Assembly: GCA_036927565.1 (NCBI GenBank)
Contig: JAYESD010000001.1
Coordinates: 7,936,001 to 8,000,000 of the forward strand
Source of the DNA: Tuctoria greenei
Taxonomy: Eukaryota; Streptophyta; Magnoliopsida; Poales; Poaceae
Length of the DNA stretch: 64,000 nucleotides
Reading direction: 5' to 3'
Shown here: positions 41,499 to 53,624 of the stretch, one piece after another
How the letters are laid out: the number at the start of each line of letters is the position of its first letter
How positions within the stretch are numbered: the stretch's first letter is position 1
Notes under the pieces: generated by a model
Seen by the model: only the letters and a program-made list of their open reading frames with translations
The model's database searches: none
What the model was told of the DNA's origin: nothing
Made by a program: the position numbers and the translations under genes

Positions 41499-42746
41499 AT
41501 GGCGGGCGCCGGCGGGTCGCTATCGAGAGGCCAAGCTGGACTCTCGCCCAACAACCGCAAGCGCAAGGCCGCGCCCCTCTTCTCCGCGGCCGCTGCAGAT
41601 GACGAGGGGGAGGCGGAGGGGGAGGACATAGAAGAGCTGGAGAGGGAGCTGGCCGATCTCGACCGCCGCGTGCTCGAGAACCGCCGCCGCAACGCCAGGC
41701 GCTTCATCGACACTGTCGCATCCGATCTCGCCGCGCTTCGTCCGCCCGACGGCCTGGGTACGCCCCTCTGACCCCCTTGTTCTAGCGCTAGGGTTTTGGG
41801 CTGATTCGGCCCCCTTGTGTGGGGTTAGTGCAAATTTGTGCTTCCGTAGGTCCATTATCTGCGCATTTACGTGGGAAAATGCTCACTTCTGGTTTCTGTG
41901 GCGATTAGTGGTGGATACGCCAGGCCCTGTAGCGTTGCCTGGATAGATTTGGGGGAAGATGAGGGAAAGTGCAAGCCTGCTATTTCTATTTACAATGTGA
42001 TGACTCCGAGTTTGAGAAAAGGGAAATGTTGATGAGTTTCAACTTTCTTTCATCATGAATTGCTTACCTGTATTCAGGAATCAAAAAAGAGAAATCAACA
42101 AATGAATAGTTGCAGGTTGCAAGCCAATATTCATGTGTCGGTTTCTTCTTTTTTTTTGCATATTGCACCAGTTTTTGTTACAATTAAATGTTTCATGATA
42201 GTAGATGATGGCATGCTCTTTCCATCCATATTTTTTACAGATTTTTCTGTGTTGTGAAAGTGCATTTTGAAGTTGGTAACATCACTACTTAATAACATGA
42301 AGTTGCAGTGTTTAATAACATGAAGTTGGTAACATCGCTACTTAATAACATGAAATTGGTAACATCGCTACTTAATAACATGAAGTTGGTAACATCGCTA
42401 CTTAATAACATGAAGTTGGTAACATCACTACTTAATAACATGGATTTTACCGTGCATTTGTGACACTTAATAACATGAAGTTGGTATTTACATGATTCTT
42501 TTTAATAGTTATATAATGGTTGATACATCTTTGTTTATTGCAGACGTTTCAACGATGGTGGAATCATCAATAGCTGAAAATGATGGGCGGAAGCTTGAAA
42601 AACTAAAGGTCATCAAATCTAAGTATGAGGCTAATGCTGCTGCTTTGGAGAAGGTCCTTGAGAGAATAAATGAATCTGTTGCTCAGAGCGAGAAGTTGGA
42701 GAATTTGAATGTGAATATACATCCTATTTTTCAAAGAAAATGGTAA
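41499..42746 (+). CDS. Small coiled-coil protein, two exons (153 aa)
   Basis: Exon 1 is 41499-41757 and exon 2 is 42544-42746; the intron has GT (41758) and TTATTGCAG. Splicing keeps one frame (phase 1) and gives 153 aa. Residues 1-40 are low-complexity with a basic NRKRK patch (possible nuclear signal). About 42-75 and 95-140 are charged heptad-like helices (EELERELADLDRRVLENR; KLEKLKVIKSKYEANAAALEKVLERI). Exon 1 is GC-rich, which suits a host gene. It is convergent with the thioesterase gene. I do not recognise the family. The terminal TGGTAAAG could also be a splice donor, so a further exon is not excluded. Confidence 0.72.
42268..42486 (+). repeat. 30-bp minisatellite in the intron
   Basis: About six to seven units of TTGGTAACATCGCTACTTAA followed by TAACATGAAG. 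The four central units are almost identical; the edge units are degenerate. It lies just upstream of the exon-2 acceptor. Confidence 0.93.
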
Positions 42747-43542
42747 AGTTGACGCAATGTGCATCAGACTGTTCTCACTCCTTAGACCTTAGCGTGCCAG
42801 GTTGATTCCACATTATTTAGCTTGGATTGATTACTGACAAGACAATAATACTAGATGTTCGATGTAATATGTCCTCTAGGTGTATTTAATCAGAAATTCT
42901 TTTGTTTGATGTAATTGTATATTTTGTGTTGCTATGAAATATCATAGCAGTACCATTTATAGTTTCTTCAGGGAGATTGTATTGCCTATCCAAAGAAGAA
43001 ACTGCTCTTACGCATTTTCACTCGTTTTTTTATCCAAACAGTATGTGCTGTTTTATACTTTTTGTCACTTGCCATAGTGCGATGACTGCGCTAGTGATGT
43101 TATGATTTAGAGTGGAGAGACAGCTGGGATGGCGGTCTAGTGGCGAAAACTTAGCATCACAGAACTGAAGCTTATTCCTCTCTCTCTCTCTTTTTCTTCT
43201 CACACCGTTATCTCAAATGTAATGACGCACAAGAATTTTGCAACTCATTGGTTAAGCAGATTTTCAAAAACGAGCTAGAAAGTTGAAATAAGAAGCCATG
43301 CCAAACAGGGGTGACGCTTCTGCAAAACACCAACGTTAAGATCGAAAAGATCTCGAGTTCTTGCTTGTTTTCTCAACCCTTTTCCGTATTCCAATGAAAC
43401 GTTCACAACAAAAGTAGCAGAATGGTACGGCTCAACAATGAAAATAGCCGCATGTTACATTTTGTTGCTGCGTGTACGAAAATAGCTAAACCATATTGAA
43501 ATAACAATAATAATAATGAGGGTGCAACTTCGTAAGCGCCTC
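42747..43542. other. Intergenic, between convergent genes
   Basis: The 3' flanks of both genes. A (CT)n-rich run lies at 43178-43200. No other feature was seen. Confidence 0.5.
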
Positions 43543-46500
43543 TCAAAGCTTGGGTCTCGGATTTGGTCCTTGTGTCTTTTCCTTCCTGATCAGCGCCTCT
43601 TGGGTCAATGACATGACAAGCTGATCATTCGACAAGAGGATCACAATAAGTTCAGTCGCAATAACGGGTGCAGAGCAGAAACATAGTCCAAGCACTAACA
43701 AAACAGCATGTGCATACCTCTCCTTGCCGGTTGAACATGCGCCCGGTAACAAAACCCCGGCCACCGTAAGCAGACGGGCTCTCGATCTGCGTTCAAGGAG
43801 GCAACAGTAATCTCAGTACTGCCATTGAAAGCTTATTTAATATAATATCAACTGCAATATACAAATCAAAAGCTTACCACATACAGCAACCACTCGTCAG
43901 CCTTAACAGGTTTGTGGAACCAAATCCTGAAGAACAGCGACAAGCAGCATTAAGGGAAACAATAATTTGATGAAGAGATGCATGTGGCGATCAAATCACG
44001 ATATTGATTGAAGGTTACTGGAACGTACGCATGATCAAGACTGAGTGAATATGTCTTCAAACCCTTTTCTCGATGAGGATTTAGGCTGACACCAGAATAC
44101 AGTAGATCCGAAGCATAAGCTACAACACATCTGTGGTATTGCATATTAGCTTTATACCAATGTACATTCAATATACAAGTGACTGAACGGTGATCAAATG
44201 ACAAACCTGTGCAGAGCTTGATCATCTGAAAGCTTCCCTCTGGCTTTAAACCAGTAGTTTAAGCTGAAAAAGAATTACAGGCATTACTGAACCAGGGAAA
44301 AATCTACTGAGCATGTGTTATAATTATAGTCCTTCCAATAGTTAGGCCAAGATCAAATAAAATGTAAACTGAAATATTAACAGACCGCACGGAGGGAAAA
44401 GACAGTATGCCAATACCTTGGTTTATCTTGAGATGTGGAACCATCACAGAACCTAATTTCTATGGGCCAAGGCACAAACTTTTTCTTGGCAGCTGAGTTC
44501 CTATATTGCCTGCACATGGTCAAACAATCAAGACTCGCACAGTAAGTTATAAGGAGATGAATTCTATTGAAATTTCTTAAAAGGACTCAATATCTTATGT
44601 CGTAGATGTATTATTCAACTTGTTGTGTTAATACAGAAATATAGATCCACTCGAATTAAGCTTATGGAAAAAGCATGTTCTTTTAACAGCACCAACACAG
44701 TACTTTCTAAACATTATTATTTCATGGTTAAAATGATGAATAACCTGAAAAAAACAGTAATTTATGCTAGGAAATTACATTGGGAAGCGTGGGTCAGTAA
44801 GATGCCTTTCTCGTATCTCCTCCAAATTCAGGAGCTGCACATTCAATGGATTATTAATGTTAATGGTGTTTTGTTTCTTCCACAGATATCTATCTAAAGC
44901 TAGAACAATCCTTGCCTGTTCTGGAGGAGGGACATCAGGCATGCTTGCAGCCTGATGCTCAAAACCCAATTCTTGCTTCTGCAAAAAAAAAAAAAAAAAA
45001 AAAAAAAAATCCAAATTTTGAACAGTCAGATCCCATTCTGCTTCTGCATACTGACTGATTTCATGAGGTTAGCCCTTCGCAGTTCCCACATATCTCAAAC
45101 TAGCAGATCAAACTTGTAGCACGAAACATACTTACACATGAATCATAGAAAACAATGCATTAATCAAGTTTGATGCATAGGATGATAGTGACTGTCTGCT
45201 GATTAGGATATAGCATAAGTTTGTGTCATTTTCAAGAAGTTCGGTTTTAGTAGGCTATGTGGTGAAATTACATTCTTGTCAGTGATACAAGAATTCATTT
45301 TTCTCCCAACTGTTCATGCTTTCCTTTCAACAGCATTTTTTGTTAAAAATCTGATAACAGTTTCGACTGAAGATACGGTTTGAAACAAGCAAATAATAAA
45401 AAATGACAATCATGTTCGGTAGCATGTTGTATAAATAATATAAATTGTTCAACAAAGATTCCAATATAATTGTTTATGAAGATTTGCATCACAAGGATAA
45501 TCACCTGGAAAGAAGCAATCAAAGTAAATACAACTTGGCCTTTTTGCTTTGCCTCCACTTTTCTGGTGGCAAAGCTGGATCCATCACGCACCCGATGAAC
45601 TTGATATATTATTGGCACTACAGTGGAGGACAAAAAAAAATAAAACAGAGAACATAAAATTTCCTTGTTCGATAAAAAAGGAAGGTGCATTAAGAATCCC
45701 CACTCCCAAGATTACTAGAAATCCATAGACAGTTTGTACGAGTTTCGGATCAATGGAACTTTTACAGGTGTAAAAAAACTGACTGTATTCATGCATTACA
45801 ATGTATGAATAAAAAATATAATAAATAAAAGCCGAACTATATTTCTTCTAGGTTGGTCACGTTTTTTTTGTTATATACTGTATTATTAATTTTCATATTA
45901 CATTTGGTCTTCCATATTAATTTTGACAAAAGGAGCACTCCACATAAGTTTAAAGAATCTTACAGTTATTGTCTCCAGCAACAAGAAAAATCGCATGCAA
46001 ACTATGCACCAATTTTAGACAATCAACAGTCTTGGATGCTGCTGCCAATGCCTTCATGAGAATCAAACGCACAAATGGTTAAGGCATGCTGAAAACCTTC
46101 AGCGAGGGTCCTCAACATGATACTAGAAGAAAATATATATCTATGTAACAGTAAGAGAAAGAATGATTAATTAAACGTCTTTTGCTCTGAATTCAGATGC
46201 ATTTCTGAAACAACAAAACCTTTTATCATTTGCACCATGATAAAAAAAATTTATTGAAGGTAAAAGGTCGAACAAGGCTCATTTGGAAAAGGAAGTTCTC
46301 AGAACACATATTTGTCAGATTAAGATGGGAGAAGGTAAGAGAGGGTGGTTGAGAAGTGCCTGTCCAATGAACTGCCCTCCAAAAACTTGCCTAAATGCAG
46401 GAGCTTCTGGCAAAGTAAATCCACGGAAGATATCAACCTAATAAATAGATAAATGAATTGAGGTTAGAAATATTTTGAATCGAAGTAGCAACATCTTTCA

Positions 46501-48828
46501 TGTCCGCCCTTTTAAGTTGTAAACCAGAAATCCAACCATGCACAATTTGAACTGTGAAAATCTACTATTAGATTCATTTCTTTCAAGGTATAATGTGAAT
46601 CAAATGACATGACCCAGGTCAATTAAAATTTGCAGTGTTAATATTGAAATGACAGTAATAACACTGTCTTTCTTAAATCCATTTGGTGCACACTTGGGCT
46701 GACAAAAGTGTCAGAAAACTATAAAATTGAAGCGTTAGCACCTAATAGTGCCGGTACATTGATCAAACTGTAGTGCCATACCCACTGTACTGCATTTCAA
46801 CTTACCTCTATTGGCTCTAAGTGCAAAATTTGTTCCAGCAAAGAATGGGTTTCAGGTGTCTCCTCTGCATTCCAAATCGTTTTTGGTTTTAGCAGATGTC
46901 CATATTGATTGGGCATTATGAAGCAGGTCAGCTGCAAGATATGGAAACCTATAAGCCAATACATTTGAGAAAGCAAACAGCTAAGTATAACTACAGAAAG
47001 GATTCCTTCAGCTACAAAAATGTCAAGTAAAAGACAAAGAACCTTTGATAGCGCAACAACATTTACTTGATGATCGGAACTATTTGTCCCTGCGAAATGA
47101 TACAAACCATCAGTAATTAAGGAGAAAATTGTGGAGTAACTTTATGTACTTCTCCTACAGGTTATAGAATGTATTAGAGACTACCATAAGAAAATCATGA
47201 AAGGAAAATTCTTACCATAACCAAAGTAGTCGTACTTATGTAACACATAATCTGGACGGTTTGCCTCTTCTGTGTTTGCGGGTGCGGAAACTTCAGCCTT
47301 CAAGACAATGAGAATGTTGTTCAGGTAAAACCCTAAAACAATTACTGCTAAGATTAGCACCAGCCTCTGTCCCTACTCCTTAATAGACCACAAAGGTAAC
47401 TGTAGTTGTCACATATTTTCTTTGACAACATGTGAGAGAACAGAGTGAAATGACAAAAACTGCAACATACAACAATAGCAACAACAAAGCCTTGTAGTCC
47501 CAAGCAAGTTGGGGTAGGATAGGTATGAAACACGCAATAACTAGCACAAAAAGTAGAAAAGGGAAGTATATACTCAAAACAAATTGGCAATATAACTCTA
47601 ATAAAAAGGTCAGCAGCAAGTGGTAGCTTAAGTCTTCTGGTTGGAAAAAAAATGAAAGAGTAATAGGGTTATAGGGACATAAGTTTCCTTAAAATTATGG
47701 ACCCAAGTGAAAGTCATTTGCACAAACACCAATCAAATGGCTGTTACGAAATCTACAAATTACAATCCTCCTATGCATTACCCGGAATTATTTTAGAAGG
47801 AAAAGCCAAGCCAAAATGTTATATTTGAAATGAGTACTGATATTATATACATAGGAGGGAATGTTATGTTTTTCCCCTGATAGTGCTACTCCTGTGCAGA
47901 GTCAGATAAGTATCAATATTGGTCATGGGTGATAAACATGAAGCATAAAAGTACTTCCATGAATGCTATCTGCGCCATCGCGCATTCAGTGGAGAGCATA
48001 AATGCTGAACATGGGTGGAAGACATATGGATATTTGGTGAGTGCTTAGGGCACACGTCTCTTTAACTTCAGCACCTAAACGATAGTTTGTACATCGCACA
48101 TGTAATGCAACTATATTAGTCAGTAAGAACAACAGTGTAAGTTTTACCTGACCATCCAATATGATGTAAAGGCCATCAACAGGTTCACCTTCGCGAGCCA
48201 CATAATCACCAGGTCCTACAAACAAATTCAAGCATCAGAACCAAACGTAACGTTAGATTGAGAAACAACAGAAAACCCATTGAAGCCACCCATATTCGAC
48301 GCTTGCCAAACCTAACCAACGATCAATTAAAAAGAAAAAAAAAATGAGCAGGTCAGGTGTCAAACAATTCAACGTTATGATGTCATCAGGAGAGCTCTCG
48401 ATTGCTTTGTCCTGCTATTTTCGACTTAATTTTGTCTGTAATGCCTGATAAATTTGCACGTGTTCCCAGCTACGGACAAATGACGTGTATAGTTCGAGGA
48501 CACGTTCAGTTACGAAAACATATCTGAGCATCATTCAGCAGGAGACAAAACACCCACGATCAAAACAATTTGTCCTGACTATTTGCGTCAAACGCCAAAC
48601 CGGTCAAATGAGCGATCAATGCACGGGTAGGTACGTACCGTAGTGCTTCACCTGGACGGCCTCGGCGATCCTGCGGATGGAGGAGCCCGGGAGGCACTGC
48701 AGGAGGGGCACCTGCCCCAGAAACTCCGTCACTGCACACCGATGGCAACCACGCTCCAGATTAGCCAGAATCGCTCCCAAATCGGGCAGGCTCCGCGCTG
48801 GTGCGGCTTTACCTTCTTCCCGATCCAT
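43543..48828 (-). CDS. Acyl-CoA thioesterase II with N-terminal cNMP-binding domain
   Basis: Hydrolyses acyl-CoAs to free fatty acids and CoA; plant members are peroxisomal. Sixteen exons, high to low: 48828-48639, 48215-48148, 47297-47216, 47089-47043, 46931-46806, 46437-46360, 46051-45964, 45617-45505, 44978-44916, 44834-44779, 44509-44417, 44263-44207, 44130-44029, 43926-43878, 43786-43718, 43620-43543. They sum to 1359 nt, 452 aa, all phases consistent. Residues 25-150 are a cyclic-nucleotide-binding fold (GDYVAREGEPVDGLYIILDGQ); the rest are two hotdog domains (FRGFTLPEAP, FGGQFIGQALAAASKTV, RDGSSFATRKVEAKQKG, NYWFKARGKL, LDHAIWFHKP). It ends in PKL, a weak PTS1-like tail. Introns 6 and 9 begin with GC. 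The ATG at 48828 opens a GC-rich first exon. Confidence 0.93.
44983..45009 (-). repeat. Uninterrupted A27/T27 run at a splice acceptor
   Basis: On the coding (minus) strand this is T27 four bases before exon 9. It serves as the polypyrimidine tract of that acceptor, and its length is probably variable. Confidence 0.95.
47466..47530 (+). repeat. Dispersed plant repeat tail (CAACAA...GTTGGGGTAGG)
   Basis: CAACAACAAAGCCTTGTAGT, then a CCCAAGCAAGTTGGGGTAGG block, inside intron 2 of the thioesterase gene. This string is common in plant genomes; I think it is the 3' tail of an RTE-type LINE, but cannot verify that here. Confidence 0.4.
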
Positions 48829-49150
48829 CGGCAGCGGCGGAGGTGGAGGCGGCGAACGACAGGGTACTGAGGCGCGCTGCGTTTGAGGAGAACTCGGATT
48901 TAAAAGCCGGGGGAAGAGATTGGTTGGATAGTTGTGGGACTCCTCTCCTCGTCGGGGTCGGGGAGGTGACGAGGGAAATAAGACGAGGCGGACTCTGCAA
49001 TTCGTTCGCGTCGCTTGTGCGAATCGGACGGCGACGGTGTTGGACTCACAAGTCAGCACTCGGAGGCAAATGGAATCTAGACTTGAGGTGCTGTATTTTG
49101 TCTGGCTTCCAGGTGGGGCTGGGCCAAAGACCAGCGTGGTAGGGCCGACT
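48829..49150 (-). other. 5' flank of the thioesterase gene
   Basis: GC-rich region immediately upstream of the ATG, with several CT-rich stretches on the coding strand. It is likely the 5' UTR and core promoter; no definite TATA box is seen. Confidence 0.45.
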
Positions 49151-50070
49151 TGTCAGCGGGTGTTATAGAAAAAATGTTACGTAGGAGTATTTTGATATAA
49201 TAACAAGGGTGACTAATATAATTATAAGTAAAAACATTAACTTGTACAGCAGCGTCATCCAGCTCACAAATTTTTATTTACATTTTTATTTCATGAATGT
49301 GTCTATTTATGTTAATTGGTTCTATAGACACATGAACTTTTAAATGATACACTGTATGTCTATATCTCTTTATTAATGTGGCATGAACTATTTGTAATTT
49401 TGATATATGAATCCCACATGTCACTATTTCTCTTATTTTCGCTGGCTGAGCAGCGCTACCAAGAAAAAATACTAAGGTTGCTGCTCCTTATTTTTGAGAC
49501 TCATACATCTAACATTATGAACTCCTTTACCTGTTTCGGAGCGTGGTAGACTACAAATCTTTAGGATGAACTTGTGTTTGCATATTTATGTTGAAAAACG
49601 GTGACTGCAGCCGCTTTTGCAAGAACCCTAACATACGACAAATGCAGTTACACTTCATCGTTCCACTTCAACAAAAATCTAAGAGTCTTGTCTTCATATT
49701 TAATTTTTTGATGATTTGATAAAAGGGTATGTATCTGTAAGGCACTATTTAAAAAAGTTCATATGTCTATAACTATAAGAAAACATTCATAAATCTAAAT
49801 ATCGTAGATGAATAAGTTCATGTACCTATAAATAGAAATAAAAGTTCGTAGATCTAGGTGATATTGATAAACAAGTCCATGTGCCTCTGGTACATTTTAC
49901 TCTAAAATTAAAAGCGTTTAGCATGTGCCCGCAACGGACTTAGAATCATGATCTCGACGCATATGTCACTGCAACCGTTGGATGCCCGTGTGTTTGATCA
50001 TGTGTTTCTGAATTTCTGGTAGGTGATAGCTTAATCAGAACGTCAGGCAACATGTTACACATGTATTGTA
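49151..50070. other. AT-rich intergenic, repeat-like
   Basis: Contains several degenerate 'CATGAACTT' blocks in both orientations. The end at about 49890-49905 (complement AGAGTAAAATGTACCAGAGG) resembles 54207-54230 (AGAGTAAAATACATCAGTAG), so both may be ends of one MITE family. The boundaries are not resolved. Confidence 0.35.
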
Positions 50071-50170
50071 CTCCTTCCTGTTTCTTTTATTTGTCGTTCA
50101 TACATCATGTTTAATACAAAATTAAACTGTTTTTGTTGTCTGGACGACAATTATAATGGGACAAAGGGAG
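50071..50170. mobile_element. Stowaway-like MITE (100 bp)
   Basis: Terminal inverted repeats CTCCTTCCTGTTTCTTTTAT and, from the right end, CTCCCTTTGTCCCATTATAA, about 70% matched, with the internal TGTCG/CGACA pair. Flanked by TA on both sides (50069-50070, 50171-50172), the Tc1/mariner duplication. Confidence 0.8.
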
Positions 50171-50172
50171 TA

Positions 50173-50809
50173 ATTTGTAAGCTCGGTGTGTAAGTATGGG
50201 TACTATATATGGCTGCATCCACGTCAGCACTTGTCCATTTCTAAGCTCGACACGTGTATTCAAAAAACTTGGTGAATGTCCTTGCGATGCAACAAACATG
50301 TAAATTTTAAAACAAATGTTTAACTAAAACATCAACTTATAACATATATATGAAAAATAAAGATGTATGTGCTAACTGAAATATTGGTTTGAATACGAAA
50401 GTATAGCATGTTCACAACCACATAGTACTGCAAATAGTACTGTATTACCTTCTGAAATATTGGTTTGTGCTAACTGACAAATAATACTTCAAATTTTCCA
50501 GATTCTATTTCCGTGAAATCTGAGCAGATAAAGTAAAAAAGGTCTAGTACATCTACTACATAGGCAAAGGAATTACATAGTTGGAGTTTCTTCACTTCCA
50601 ACTTCTAATGACTAAGAGAAGTTAAACTAAAAGAGTTGAGTGATGGATCACTAGGAAACCAACCAGTTCATGTAAGTTCATGTAAGCTCAGGACCACTCT
50701 TAATCCTGATATACTGCACTGCTTAGTCTGTTTACAAAATACAATGCACTACTTTTAGTTATATTAGAGTTCTAAATACAATATATTGGTACATCATGCT
50801 TGCAGAGCA
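50173..50809. other. Intergenic, 3' flank of the HAD gene
   Basis: AT-rich. The last few hundred bases are probably the 3' UTR of the minus-strand gene ending at 50810. No other feature was seen. Confidence 0.4.
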
Positions 50810-52791
50810 TCATTCCTCGATAAGAATCTCCATATCCATGTCAGATTCTCTACCCCTGCGACCAATAGCTTCACCATTAGCAAGCCTCTGCAAGTCAACA
50901 ACAGAAAGCTGATCAAGCCATCTGACAACGTGGTTTGCTGCTTGGAGCTCATAGGCAGGGTGCCTGCTTGCAACAGCCACACACCTCATCCCAGCATTAT
51001 GCGCAGATTCTGTCGTCAAATTTGAGTTACCAAACACAAGACAAGCATCTGGATCAAGACCAAGGTGCTCTGCTGCCACCTCGAACATCTCACCATCAGG
51101 TTTCCCATGGCAGAAATCCTCTAATGCAACTATAGCATCAAAATAGCCTTGCAGACCAACAGTTTTGATCCCTTCTTCAAGGCTCGCCCGCATGCGAGGA
51201 GTGGCAATTGCTATTGGAATATCAAAATCCACTAGGGTGTTCAAGAAATCAAGAACACCTTGTTGCAGCTTGTAGTATCCACCTCGTAGGGTTTGATATA
51301 TTGCCTCCTTGCGTGCTACCAACCTTTGAATTTCCACTGGATCTTCTGACCAGCATAAGACTTCTGATATAGCCTGATCAGTTCTCATCCCTTCAATTTT
51401 CTTTAGAACTGCATCTGGAGGGAAAGACTTTGCCTCTTCGAGTGATAGCACATACCAAACCCGGGGCTCCAAATCTGGGTCATCATTTTCCACAACAACT
51501 CCCTCCCACTCGAAGATCACACCAAACTGGTTACCAGACACCATTTCTTCCTTCTGTTTTTTCTTCTTTGAGGCTGGTTTCTTAGCAATTTCTGGTTGCA
51601 TCGACAGCCAGCTAAGGCTTTCAGGGAGTCTATAAACCAATTTGTAAAGCTCATGTGTATGGGTGCTCCTTTTGATGTCTGTGGCATATGGCTTCAAATG
51701 TGCCCTCTTCACACTGATGGCTTTACCCAAGTACCTTGGAACTGAATGCATGGTAGGTGGAAAACGTGGGTTGTTTGGCAAGCATTTTCTGTAAATTGTG
51801 TGCTTGGGCTGATGGGAGGCTCCGACTACTCTCATACAAAATATCATTTCTTCCCTGATCTTATCTGGCACTTGTAAGTTCCAAAAGATCTTTGCAGAAA
51901 AGCCAGTTCAGTACATGTGAGACTGACTAATCAATGCTAACCAGAGATACACCCGAACATCACCTGCGTTAACAACCACAAACATGATGTAAAAACATAA
52001 TGCCTAACAAGAATTTAATAACAAAAAAGGTAATGTAGCATCAATTTCAATTGACATATCCATCAGACTGACAGCTCAATTTCAGTAGAATTCACTTCAG
52101 TGAGAAACCAGAGAAAAATCTCTGAAAGGGCCAATATTTTCCTTTTCCGTTTTTGCTAGCTAGATTTGTATACGCATTTGATTTGTTACTTAGGTCTCCC
52201 TCTCGCAGTACAGTATCTGTCTATTCGACATTTAGGGAAAAACACACATGCAGAGGAGAGCCCCACTTCTGGCACGCATTTCACGGATCGGATACCGTAT
52301 GAACCTACAGTAAACCCCCACAAAACCTAAAGATGCCTTTTATAATACGAATCCCTCTGTGTTCTTGGGTGTACTTTCAATGTTTCACTTTGGCATAAAA
52401 GGAGACACGATTTGAAGTGTATCTGCTCGACCTAAGCAGAGGAAACTTCTTGAAATGATAATAGAAAGTTGTTCCGGAAATCTAATTAGACATTACCAAA
52501 TGGTACGGTGATCCAGTAGGAGCTGGCACCTCTTGCATAAAAAATGGTACGGTAAGCAATACCAAGCTATTTCCGGACGGTTAAATGTGAAGCACTAGTA
52601 AGGTAATCTTGCAACCGAACTAACGAAGCATCCCTTTCCGTCCCATGAACATCAGTGAGGAAAACAAAAACTGAGGGAAAAGAAAAATAGAAAGCTTCAT
52701 CATAGCCGAAACAAAAGCTTACTCGACTTTAGAAGAAGGCTATATTGACCTGAGTGAGAAGACGAGGAGGTGCAGCTGGAGCAAGCATCAT
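50810..52791 (-). CDS. Plastid HAD-family protein, PYRP2-like phosphatase
   Basis: Resembles plant 5-amino-6-(5-phosphoribitylamino)uracil phosphatase (PYRP2 type), which acts in plastid riboflavin synthesis. Proposed exons: 52791-52750 (MMLAPAAPPRLLTQ, transit-like) and 51889-50810, joined by an 860-bp GT-AG intron in phase 0, giving 373 aa. A shorter start at 51847 (MIFCMRVVGASH) is possible. The HAD core starts near residue 135. Motif I reads FEWEG where active HADs have DxDG; motif II is the Thr of IATPR; motif III the Lys of HGKPD; motif IV reads FGNSN instead of G-D/D-X3-D. From memory these changes are shared by the plant family. The N-terminus (30-120) is basic and plant-specific. It ends with an acidic tail. 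It is divergent from nothing nearby: the thioesterase gene lies in the same direction. Confidence 0.82.
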
Positions 52792-53133
52792 CTGGAGCTG
52801 GGGGTGGAGGAGGCGCCACCCGGGCTCTCGTCCCTTGCCCTTCTCTTGGATGGTTGGCAATGAGCCCCTAACCGGATAGACAAGGGACACAGGCGGCTGC
52901 TTCTGATTGGTGGTCTCCGCGGCTGCTCTTCTGCATGACAGGTGGGGTTAAAAATATTTAGGCTTACTTGTCAGGGACAGTAGTGTGTAGGAACTGGATG
53001 GAATGGTGCGTTCCGACCTTCCTCCCCTATGCGGCACGGTGTTGTCTGTTCACCTTCCTCGGGCGGCATGCGTGCCACCACTGTCCCAGTGTCCCTCGGC
53101 TCATAGAAAGTCGTGTCAAACCTGTTCCACTTA
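52792..53133. other. Upstream region of the HAD gene
   Basis: 52792-52930 is GC-rich and likely the 5' UTR/promoter of the minus-strand gene. The rest has no recognised feature. Confidence 0.4.
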
Positions 53134-53447
53134 GAGCAAGGATAATAGAGTAGTCGGTTGCAGGCTGTAACTCAATGCCATGTCACTTTAGAGTCAACAG
53201 TTTAGCCTTCTTATATAATAGACTAGCTATTAGATTGACTGGAAAGTGATTGGAATAAATGCACTGTTTTCCCCACCCCCAATCGCATGCAGACACGTCG
53301 GTAGAGTCACCTCGTAAATGCCGCTGCGCCTGGCTACTATTCTGGAGCCTGCAGCTCTCTCTCTCTTCTTTACTCCCTCATCCACGTAAGCAATATGCTG
53401 ATGTGGATTCTTTTGAGCCAGCTGACTAGGCTCTATTATACCTGCTC
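53134..53447. mobile_element. Tourist-like MITE (314 bp)
   Basis: Terminal inverted repeats GAGCAAGGATAATAGAGTAG and, from the right, GAGCAGGTATAATAGAGCCT. Flanked by TTA on both sides (53131-53133, 53448-53450), the 3-bp duplication of PIF/Harbinger elements. Confidence 0.88.
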
Positions 53448-53542
53448 TTAATGCGACCAGCTGATGAATAACAGATAAAAGTAGGCAAAGCATACATAAT
53501 TTCTGAAAAAAAAATGCTGCTACTGCTCATCTTTACCTTATA

Positions 53543-53622
53543 CTCTATCTGTTCTTTAAAATTTATCGTTTTGTAATTTAAAAATGAACTATAAAGCCAC
53601 AAATTTTTAGAGACGGATGAAG
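53543..53622. mobile_element. Stowaway-like MITE (80 bp)
   Basis: Ends CTCTATCTGTTCTTTAAAAT and, from the right, CTTCATCCGTCTCTAAAAAT are inverted relatives of the CTCCCTCCGT terminus. Flanked by TA (53541-53542, 53623-53624). Confidence 0.75.
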
Positions 53623-53624
53623 TA

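Noticed and set aside
48801..49168. Plus ORFs opposite the first thioesterase exon
   Set aside because: Antisense of a GC-rich exon and its promoter.
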